Of a stretch of DNA of 6,265 bases, positions 1-6,187 are shown piece after piece (position 1 is the stretch's first letter; the number at the start of each line of letters is the position of its first letter). Below the pieces are notes generated by a model. It was not told the origin of the DNA, did not search any database, and worked only from the letters and a program-made list of their open reading frames with translations. Both the position numbers and the translations under genes were made by a program. This DNA comes from an uncultured Lachnospiraceae bacterium. Its GTDB lineage: Bacteria > Bacillota_A > Clostridia > Lachnospirales > Lachnospiraceae. The stretch spans positions 1-6,265 of the forward strand of contig CANOBT010000262.1 of assembly GCA_947564305.1 (NCBI GenBank). The letters run 5' to 3'.

Positions 1-2949
1 CACGGTCTTCCGGTGGAGCTAGAGGTAGAACGTGCCCTGGGACTGGACGGCAAAGAGCAGATTGAAGAATACGGTCTGGAGCCGTTCATCGACAAATGTA
101 AAGAAAGTGTTTGGAAATACAAAGGCATGTGGGAGGATTTCTCCGGTACCGTTGGTTTCTGGGCGGATATGGAGCATCCCTATGTTACTTACCACAATGA
201 TTTTATCGAGTCTGAATGGTGGGCATTGAAGCAGATTTGGGATAAGGGCCTGCTCTACAAAGGTTTTAAGATTGTTCCTTACTGTCCGCGCTGTGGAACT
301 CCGCTTTCCGCGCAGGAGGTGGCTCAGGGATATAAGGATGTGAAGGAGCGCTCCGCCATTGTCCGTTTCAAAGTGAAGGACGAGGACGCTTATTTCCTGG
401 CATGGACTACCACACCATGGACACTGCCCTCTAACCTGGGACTTTGTATTAATCCAAAAGAGACTTATGCGAAAGTGAGCTGCGTGGACGGCTATACTTA
501 TTATATGGCAGAAGCCTTGCTGGATACGGTTCTTGGACCTCTGGCGCAGGGTGGAAAGCCGGCATATGAGATTTTAGAGACTTATGTAGGAAAAGATTTA
601 GAATACAAGGAATACGAACCTCTCTACCAATGTGCGGCAGAGGGAATCAAAGGGCAGAATAAAAAGGCATTTTATGTGACTTGTGACAGTTATGTTACAT
701 TGACTGATGGTACGGGAGTGGTGCATATTGCCCCTGCATTTGGTGAAGATGATGCCAATGTGTGCCGCAAGTATGATATGCCTTTCGTACAGCTTGTGGA
801 TGAAAAGGGAAATATGGCGGAATCTACGCCGTTTGCCGGACTATTTGTGAAAAAGGCAGACCCGGAAGTGTTAAAGGAACTTGAATCCAGAGGACTGTTG
901 TTTGCCGCGCCTAAGTTTGAGCACAGCTATCCTCACTGCTGGCGCTGCGATACCCCGTTAATCTACTACGCACGGGAATCCTGGTTCATCAAAATGACCG
1001 CAGTAAAAGAGGATTTGATTGCAAATAACAATACCATCAACTGGATTCCGGAAAGTATCGGGAAGGGGCGTTTTGGCGATTGGCTGGAAAATGTCCAGGA
1101 CTGGGGCATCAGCCGGAACCGTTACTGGGGAACTCCGCTGAATATCTGGCAGTGTGAGTGCGGCCACATGCATTCCATCGGAAGCATTGAAGAGCTGAAA
1201 TCTATGTCTGATAACTGTCCGGACGAGATTGAACTGCATCGCCCGTACATTGATGAAGTGACGATAAAATGTCCGAAGTGCGGCAAAGAGATGCACCGTG
1301 TGCCGGAAGTGATTGATTGCTGGTTTGACAGCGGCGCTATGCCTTTTGCGCAGCATCATTATCCATTTGAAAATAAGGAAATCTTCGAGCAGCAGTTCCC
1401 GGCTCAGTTTATTTCTGAAGCGGTGGACCAGACCCGTGGATGGTTTTATTCCCTGCTTGCGATTTCTACGTTGATTTTTAATAAGGCTCCTTATGAAAAT
1501 GTCATCGTTTTGGGTCATGTGCAGGATGAAAAGGGTCAGAAGATGAGTAAATCCAAAGGAAATGCAGTAGACCCATTTGACGCTTTGGAGAAATACGGTG
1601 CGGACGCGATTCGTTGGTATTTCTATGTAAACAGCGCGCCTTGGCTGCCGAATCGTTTCCACGGCAAAGCGGTGATGGAAGGGCAGCGTAAATTCATGGG
1701 AACCCTCTGGAATACCTATGCCTTTTATGTTCTTTATGCCAACATTGATAATTTTAATCCATACGAGCATGGCTTAGAGCTTCATAGCAAGCATGTAGAG
1801 AATGCAGGCGGAGGTTCCGCTCAGATTACGATTCCGGACTATGATACGTTGTCTGTGATGGATAAATGGCTTCTTTCCAGACTGAATACGTTGGTTCGGA
1901 CAGTAGATGAACACCTTGCAAATTACCGGATTCCGGAGAGTGCCCGTGCATTGCAGGATTTCGTAGAGGATTTGAGTAACTGGTATGTGAGAAGAAGCCG
2001 GGAGCGCTTCTGGGCAAAAGGCATGGAGCAGGATAAGGTCAATGCGTATATGACGTTGTATACCGCTCTTGTGAATGTGGCAAAAGCAGCGGCTCCATTG
2101 ATTCCGTTTATGACGGAGCAGATTTACCAGAATCTGGTGTGCGGTCTGGATGAGAGTGCGCCGGAAAGCATTCATTTGTGTGATTTTCCGGTAGTAAATG
2201 ATGCTTATATCAACCAAGAACTAGAAAAGGATATGGGGTTGGTTCTTAAGCTGGTTGTTATGGGACGTGCATGCCGGAACACCTCTAATATCAAGAATCG
2301 TCAGCCGATTGGACAGATGTTTGTAAAAGCTGATTTTGAACTGCCAGAGTATTATCAGGAAATCGTGGCAGAAGAATTGAATGTAAAAAATATCAAGTTT
2401 ACGGACGATGTTCGTGACTTTACCTCTTATACTTTTAAACCACAATTAAAGACAGTCGGACCAAAATATGGTAAGATGTTAGGCGGCATCCGAAAAGCGC
2501 TGGACAGCCTGGATGGAAATGCGGCTATGGACGAAGTCAATGCAAATGGTTCTTTAAAACTGAATATTGACGGACAGGAAATTACTCTGTTCAAAGAAGA
2601 CTTGTTGATCGAAGCAGCACAGGTGCCGGGATTTGTGTCAGAAAATGACGGTGGAATGACGGTGGTATTGGATACCAATCTGACAGAGGAGCTTTTGGAA
2701 GAAGGGTTTGTCCGGGAGCTCATCAGCAAGATTCAGACCATGCGTAAAGAAGCAGACTTTGAAGTTATGGATAAGATTCGAGTGACCTATGCAGGAAGCG
2801 AAAAAGCAGAAGCCGTATTTGCAAAACATGCAGAGGCTATCGGAGGCGAAGTGCTTGCCAATGCAGTCACAAAGGCAGAACCCGCCGGATATGTGAAAGA
2901 GTGGAAGATTAACGGCGAGGATGTTACTATGGGAGTGGAAAAAGAGTAA
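1..2949 (+). CDS. ileS: Isoleucyl-tRNA synthetase, IleS2-type, 5'-truncated by window edge
   Basis: Cytoplasmic class I synthetase that charges tRNA-Ile with isoleucine and edits misactivated valine. The frame is open from base 1 and begins inside the conserved HGLPVE segment, so the GTG at base 13 is not the start. About 80-90 N-terminal residues, including the HIGH motif, lie outside. Counting residues from base 1: CxxC at 95-98; the threonine-rich editing motif WTTTPWTLPSN at 135-145; the second editing block GTGVVHIAPAFGEDD at 237-251; CWRC at 313-316; WGISRNRYWGTP at 368-379; CxC at 385-387 and CxxC at 424-427 (possible zinc ligands); CWFDSG at 440-445; DQTRGWFYSLL ending at 486; KMSKS at 514-518; and the anticodon-domain signature WYVRRSRERFW at 661-671. 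About 464 residues follow KMSKS, far more than in E. coli IleRS, and no cysteine cluster ends the protein. Both points fit the eukaryote-like IleS2 class. No frameshift or missing catalytic motif is seen in the visible part. Confidence 0.97.
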   Translation, partial: HGLPVELEVERALGLDGKEQIEEYGLEPFIDKCKESVWKYKGMWEDFSGTVGFWADMEHPYVTYHNDFIESEWWALKQIWDKGLLYKGFKIVPYCPRCGTPLSAQEVAQGYKDVKERSAIVRFKVKDEDAYFLAWTTTPWTLPSNLGLCINPKETYAKVSCVDGYTYYMAEALLDTVLGPLAQGGKPAYEILETYVGKDLEYKEYEPLYQCAAEGIKGQNKKAFYVTCDSYVTLTDGTGVVHIAPAFGEDDANVCRKYDMPFVQLVDEKGNMAESTPFAGLFVKKADPEVLKELESRGLLFAAPKFEHSYPHCWRCDTPLIYYARESWFIKMTAVKEDLIANNNTINWIPESIGKGRFGDWLENVQDWGISRNRYWGTPLNIWQCECGHMHSIGSIEELKSMSDNCPDEIELHRPYIDEVTIKCPKCGKEMHRVPEVIDCWFDSGAMPFAQHHYPFENKEIFEQQFPAQFISEAVDQTRGWFYSLLAISTLIFNKAPYENVIVLGHVQDEKGQKMSKSKGNAVDPFDALEKYGADAIRWYFYVNSAPWLPNRFHGKAVMEGQRKFMGTLWNTYAFYVLYANIDNFNPYEHGLELHSKHVENAGGGSAQITIPDYDTLSVMDKWLLSRLNTLVRTVDEHLANYRIPESARALQDFVEDLSNWYVRRSRERFWAKGMEQDKVNAYMTLYTALVNVAKAAAPLIPFMTEQIYQNLVCGLDESAPESIHLCDFPVVNDAYINQELEKDMGLVLKLVVMGRACRNTSNIKNRQPIGQMFVKADFELPEYYQEIVAEELNVKNIKFTDDVRDFTSYTFKPQLKTVGPKYGKMLGGIRKALDSLDGNAAMDEVNANGSLKLNIDGQEITLFKEDLLIEAAQVPGFVSENDGGMTVVLDTNLTEELLEEGFVRELISKIQTMRKEADFEVMDKIRVTYAGSEKAEAVFAKHAEAIGGEVLANAVTKAEPAGYVKEWKINGEDVTMGVEKE

Positions 2950-3055
2950 TTAACCACATGAAAAGGGGAGTTGAAGGTTCGTGTTTGAAAGATTGTTTGG
3001 AAAAAGCAAAGAGGAAAATATGGACAATAAGGATATGTACAACGACATTCATACG

Positions 3056-3060
3056 GGAGG
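3056..3060 (+). promoter_or_regulatory. Shine-Dalgarno site for the preferred glgP start
   Basis: An exact GGAGG lies 10 bases before the ATG at 3071. It supports that codon as the main start of glgP. The upstream GTG at 2981 also has a usable site (AAAAGGGGAG, 2961-2970). The ATG at 3020 follows a weaker GAGG at 3011-3014, so the site is suggestive rather than decisive. Confidence 0.55.
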
Positions 3061-3070
3061 AAATGAAAAC

Positions 3071-5545
3071 ATGTACAGCAAAAGATTTGACAAGGAAACA
3101 TTTAAGGAAACTGTGAAGGATAATGTAAAAACGCTTTACAGAAAGAAAATTAATGAGGCGTCTCAGCAGCAGATTTTTCAGGCGGTATGTTATGCGGTAA
3201 AGGATATTATTATTGATGACTGGCTGGCAACCCAGGAGGCATATCAGAAAGCAGATGCGAAGACTGTTTACTATATGTCTATGGAATTTCTCATGGGCCG
3301 TGCCCTGGGTAACAACCTGATTAATATGACAGCATATGAGGATGTAAAAGAAGCTCTGGAAGAATTGTATCTGGGAATCAATGCGATTGAGGATGAGGAG
3401 CCGGACCCGGCACTTGGAAATGGAGGTCTTGGAAGACTGGCTGCTTGTTTCCTGGATTCATTGGCAACCTTGAATTATCCGGCATATGGATGCGGTATCC
3501 GTTACCGTTATGGAATGTTCAAACAGAAAATCAAAGACGGCTATCAGGTAGAAGCTCCGGATAACTGGCTGAAAGAGGGATATCCGTTCGAGATGCGCCG
3601 CCCGGAATATGCGAAGGAAGTTCGTTTCGGAGGAACAGTACGTTTTGAGAAGGACCCGAATACCGGAAGAGACATCTTCATTCAGGAAGGGTATGAATCT
3701 GTCCGTGCGATTCCTTATGATATGCCGATTGTCGGCTATGGAAATCATGTAGTCAATACCCTGCGTATCTGGGATGCGGAAGCAATCACTGACTTCCAGC
3801 TGGATTCTTTTGACCGCGGTGATTATCACAAGGCAGTGGAGCAGGAAAATCTGGCCAAAACGATTGTAGAAGTCTTGTATCCGAACGACAATCACTATGC
3901 AGGAAAAGAGCTGCGTCTGAAACAGCAGTATTTCTTCATTTCAGCAAGCCTGCAGGCGTTGATTGAAAAATACAAAAAGGATCATGACGATATCCGCAAA
4001 CTTCCTGAAAAAGTAGTCATTCAGATGAATGACACACATCCGACGATTGCAGTACCGGAATTGATGCATCTTTTGATTGATGAAGAACATCTGTCATGGG
4101 AAGATGCATGGGATATAACCACTAAAACATGTGCTTATACGAACCATACCATCATGGCAGAGGCATTGGAGAAATGGCCGATTGATTTGTTCTCACGGCT
4201 GCTTCCGCGTATTTACCAGATTATTCAGGAAATTGACCGCCGTTTTGTGAATGAAGTGCGTGCAAAATATCCGGGAAATGAAGAGAAAGTCCGCAAAATG
4301 GCAATTCTCTGGGATGGCCAGGTCCGAATGGCAAACATGGCGATTATCTCTGGTTTTTCTGTAAATGGTGTTGCACAGCTTCATACCGAGATTCTGAAAA
4401 ACCAGGAATTGAAAGATTTCTATGAAATGATGCCTGAGAAATTCAATAACAAGACAAATGGTATCACTCAGAGACGTTTCCTGGCACATGGTAATCCGTT
4501 GCTTGCAAAATGGATTACCTCTAAGATTGGCGATGGATGGCTTACCGATTTATCACAGCTTGCAAAACTGAAACCATTAGTTGAGGATGAGCAGGCAAGA
4601 CGCGAATTTATGCAGATTAAGCATGAAAATAAGGTTCGTCTGGCAAAATATATTAAGAAGCATAACGGAATTGATGTAGACCCGAACTCTATTTTTGATG
4701 TACAGGTGAAACGTCTCCATGAATACAAGCGGCAGCTTTTGAACATTCTGCACGTAATGTATCTGTACAACCAGATCAAAGAGCATCCGGAGATGTCCTT
4801 CTATCCAAGAACATTTATTTTTGGAGCAAAGGCAGCAGCAGGATATCAGCGTGCAAAAGAAACGATTAAATTGATTAACTCTGTTGCGGACGTGATAAAC
4901 AACGATAGAAGTATCAATGGAAAAATCAAAGTGGTATTTATTGAAGACTACCGTGTATCCAATGCGGAAATGATTTTTGCGGCTGCAGATGTCAGCGAAC
5001 AGATTTCTACTGCATCGAAGGAAGCATCCGGTACTGGTAACATGAAGTTTATGCTCAATGGTGCTCCGACTCTCGGAACAATGGACGGTGCGAACGTAGA
5101 GATTGTAGAAGAAGTAGGAATTGAAAACGCATTTATCTTCGGATTAAGGTCCGAGGAAGTGATTGGCTTTGAAAACCATGGCGGATACAACCCGATCGAC
5201 GTTTATTTCGCTGATTGGGAGATGAAACGCGTGGTAGACCAGTTGATGGATGGAACGTATGCACATGGCGATCATAATATGTATAAGAACCTGTACAACT
5301 CTCTTCTGAATACCCAGTGTACACCAAGGGCGGATATGTACTTCATCTTGAAAGATTTCCGTTCCTATGCGGATGCACAGAAACGTGTGGAAGAAACCTA
5401 CCGTGACGAGCAGAAATGGTCCCGCATGGCGATGATGAATACCGCATGCTGTGGAAAATTCACATCAGACCGTACAATCGAGGAGTATGTAAACGATATT
5501 TGGAAGCTTGAGAAGGTAGAAGTTCAGCCGTTAGAGGAAGATTAA
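3071..5545 (+). CDS. glgP: Glycogen/maltodextrin phosphorylase (GT35 family)
   Basis: PLP-dependent cytoplasmic enzyme that phosphorolyses alpha-1,4-glucan ends to glucose-1-phosphate, mobilising stored glycogen or maltodextrins. From ATG 3071 it has 824 residues, close to E. coli GlgP (815) and MalP (797). Visible family blocks: YYMSMEFLMGRALGNNL at 67-83; the glycine loop DPALGNGGLGRL at 112-123; TNHTIMAEALEKWP at 357-370; NGITQRRF from 463; KRLHEYKRQ at 547-555; and the phosphorylase signature EASGTGNMKFMLN, whose Lys659 (codon 5045-5047) is the expected Schiff-base lysine for PLP. The sequence cannot separate a glycogen from a maltodextrin preference. The start was chosen because GGAGG precedes it and the protein then begins where the family fold begins. 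A GTG at 2981 would add 30 residues (MFERLFGKS...) and leave only a 31-base gap after ileS. No terminator is seen between the two genes, so co-transcription is likely. No glgA, glgB, glgC or glgD is present here. Confidence 0.96.
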   Translation: MYSKRFDKETFKETVKDNVKTLYRKKINEASQQQIFQAVCYAVKDIIIDDWLATQEAYQKADAKTVYYMSMEFLMGRALGNNLINMTAYEDVKEALEELYLGINAIEDEEPDPALGNGGLGRLAACFLDSLATLNYPAYGCGIRYRYGMFKQKIKDGYQVEAPDNWLKEGYPFEMRRPEYAKEVRFGGTVRFEKDPNTGRDIFIQEGYESVRAIPYDMPIVGYGNHVVNTLRIWDAEAITDFQLDSFDRGDYHKAVEQENLAKTIVEVLYPNDNHYAGKELRLKQQYFFISASLQALIEKYKKDHDDIRKLPEKVVIQMNDTHPTIAVPELMHLLIDEEHLSWEDAWDITTKTCAYTNHTIMAEALEKWPIDLFSRLLPRIYQIIQEIDRRFVNEVRAKYPGNEEKVRKMAILWDGQVRMANMAIISGFSVNGVAQLHTEILKNQELKDFYEMMPEKFNNKTNGITQRRFLAHGNPLLAKWITSKIGDGWLTDLSQLAKLKPLVEDEQARREFMQIKHENKVRLAKYIKKHNGIDVDPNSIFDVQVKRLHEYKRQLLNILHVMYLYNQIKEHPEMSFYPRTFIFGAKAAAGYQRAKETIKLINSVADVINNDRSINGKIKVVFIEDYRVSNAEMIFAAADVSEQISTASKEASGTGNMKFMLNGAPTLGTMDGANVEIVEEVGIENAFIFGLRSEEVIGFENHGGYNPIDVYFADWEMKRVVDQLMDGTYAHGDHNMYKNLYNSLLNTQCTPRADMYFILKDFRSYADAQKRVEETYRDEQKWSRMAMMNTACCGKFTSDRTIEEYVNDIWKLEKVEVQPLEED

Positions 5546-5555
5546 GAGAATGTTT

Positions 5556-5618
5556 GAGTCGGGGAGGGGACACGGATCAGCAATAGATTTATGCTGCTAA
5601 GGTCCCCGTCCGCTCTTT
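5556..5618 (+). terminator. Probable intrinsic terminator after glgP
   Basis: Ten bases past the glgP stop, a G-rich arm (GGGGAC 5566-5571, preceded by GAGTCGGG) pairs with GTCCCC at 5602-5607 and then CCG and CTC at 5610-5615. There is a small internal loop and a bulge. A second hairpin is nested inside, CAGCA 5578-5582 with TGCTG 5592-5596. The stem ends in CTCTTTC, a short and imperfect U-tract, so termination may be partial. Position and GC-rich base make it the best candidate for ending the ileS-glgP transcript. Confidence 0.6.
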
Positions 5619-5709
5619 CAAAGAAAAACTATTTACAGCGGGCACTCTTCTTGAGTGAAGTTTAACCTTTGATTTTATCATTCTAAAATAATATGTGAAA
5701 TTTTTTATG

Positions 5710-5762
5710 AAATTTGAAAAAAGGCGTTGACAATTACAAAAGTGTTCTGTATAATGGCTAAG
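5710..5762 (+). promoter_or_regulatory. Consensus sigma-A promoter for tRNA-Ser
   Basis: The -35 TTGACA (5727-5732) and -10 TATAAT (5750-5755) both match consensus exactly and are separated by 17 bases. The predicted start is a G near 5762. Upstream, 5680-5722 is very AT-rich with A- and T-tracts, like an UP element, and includes AAATTTGAAAAAAG at 5710-5723. It lies 80 bases before the tRNA gene with no other gene between, so it should drive that tRNA strongly. Confidence 0.88.
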
Positions 5763-5841
5763 ACGCTGTTGAGAAATGGCGTAATCATATAAGAGTAGTT
5801 AAATAGTGTCCTGTGTAAAAGCAGGTCATAATTCAGAGTCT
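5762..5841 (+). other. 5' leader of the tRNA-Ser transcript
   Basis: Eighty bases between the predicted start and the tRNA, with no credible reading frame. The first bases can fold into ACGCT (5763-5767) with GGCGT (5778-5782) around a loop containing TTGAGAAA. A weaker pairing of CCTG with CAGG lies around 5811-5825. The leader would be removed by RNase P cleavage at the tRNA 5' end. Any regulatory role is unproven. Confidence 0.5.
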
Positions 5842-5929
5842 GGAGAAATACTCAAGAGGCTGAAGAGGCGCCCCTGCTAAGGGTGTAGGTCGGGGAACCG
5901 GCGCGAGGGTTCAAATCCCTCTTTCTCCG
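5842..5929 (+). tRNA. tRNA-Ser (anticodon GCU)
   Basis: Class II tRNA of 88 bases reading AGC and AGU serine codons. The acceptor stem GGAGAAA (5842-5848) pairs perfectly with TTTCTCC (5922-5928), followed by discriminator G at 5929. The D-stem is CTC (5851-5853) with GAG (5865-5867). The anticodon stem CGCCC (5869-5873) pairs with GGGTG (5881-5885) around loop CTGCTAA, placing anticodon GCT at 5876-5878. The long variable arm folds as GTCGG, loop GGAA, then CCGGC, the hallmark that separates Ser and Leu tRNAs from most others. The T-arm is GAGGG, TTCAAAT, CCCTC. No CCA is encoded, since TTC follows the discriminator, so the end must be added by a nucleotidyltransferase. It is flanked by its own promoter and terminator. 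Confidence 0.96.
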
Positions 5930-5942
5930 TTCGGTATTCAAT

Positions 5943-5973
5943 AAAAACTACTGGAAGAAAGCCAGTAGTTTTT
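5943..5973 (+). terminator. Strong intrinsic terminator after tRNA-Ser
   Basis: A perfect 12-base inverted repeat, AAAAACTACTGG (5943-5954) and CCAGTAGTTTTT (5962-5973), surrounds a 7-base loop. The stem closes with a five-T run preceded by a CCAGTAG core, the classic Rho-independent form. The matching A-run on the left could also let it work on the opposite strand. It starts 14 bases after the tRNA and separates that unit from the promoters downstream. Confidence 0.92.
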
Positions 5974-6055
5974 GCATGTGGTTTTTATAATGCTTATGGT
6001 TGGATGCCAGAAAGAAATAATAATGTGGTGCACAAATCATGTTGACAAAGAAAAT

Positions 6056-6101
6056 GAAAAAGTTCTTGACAAGTGATGTGAGATGTGATAACCTAATAAA
6101 G
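6056..6101 (+). promoter_or_regulatory. Upstream tandem promoter (P1) of probable rRNA operon
   Basis: The -35 TTGACA (6066-6071) is exact. After 17 bases comes a weak -10, TAACCT (6089-6094), keeping only the first T, the A and the final T of consensus. The predicted start is G6101. Upstream, GAAAAAGTTC (6056-6065) is almost the same as the sequence before P2. A strong -35 with a weaker -10 is compatible with a regulated rRNA promoter, but the -10 assignment is less certain than for the tRNA promoter. Confidence 0.65.
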
Positions 6102-6120
6102 CTGTTTTGAGAAAGACAGT

Positions 6121-6187
6121 AAAAGAAAAATAAAAAATTTGAAAAAAGTTCTTGACAAACTGATGGCGATGTGGTAAAGTAATTGAG
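6121..6187 (+). promoter_or_regulatory. Downstream tandem promoter (P2) of probable rRNA operon
   Basis: TTGACA (6152-6157), a 17-base spacer, then TAAAGT (6175-6180), four of six matches to the -10 consensus. The predicted start is G6187. The 27 bases before it (6121-6147) are nearly all A and T, like an UP element, and contain AAATTTGAAAAAAG at 6135-6148. It lies exactly 86 bases after P1 with the same spacing and related flanks, so the pair looks duplicated. Tandem promoters of this kind are typical upstream of rRNA operons in Firmicutes. Confidence 0.8.

Noticed and set aside
13..15. GTG as the start codon of ileS
   Set aside because: The conserved HGLPVE segment begins at base 1, before this codon, and an IleRS without the HIGH region would be inactive. 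The gene is cut by the window edge.
958..1770. 270-codon open frame on the minus strand inside ileS
   Set aside because: It lies wholly opposite well-conserved ileS sequence, has no recognisable motif, and mirrors codon bias of the sense gene. The other minus-strand frames at 1774-2217, 3458-3895, 4193-4489 and 4468-4779 fail for the same reason.
5550..5600. Short frame of 16 codons (MFESGRGHGS...) just after glgP
   Set aside because: It overlaps the probable terminator hairpin, is very short and has no clear Shine-Dalgarno site.
5643..5657. CACTC-TTCTT-GAGTG as a second terminator
   Set aside because: The stem is only five base pairs and no U-tract follows directly.
5986..5991. TATAAT as a further promoter -10
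   Set aside because: The sequence 17 bases upstream lies in the terminator stem (CAGTAG) and does not resemble TTGACA.
6042..6047. TTGACA as the -35 of a third rRNA promoter
   Set aside because: No -10-like hexamer is found at 16-18 bases downstream, where the P1 -35 itself lies. It may be a remnant.
5990..6076. 28-codon frame between the tRNA terminator and P1
   Set aside because: No Shine-Dalgarno site, directly after a terminator with no promoter in front, and its end overlaps the P1 -35 box.
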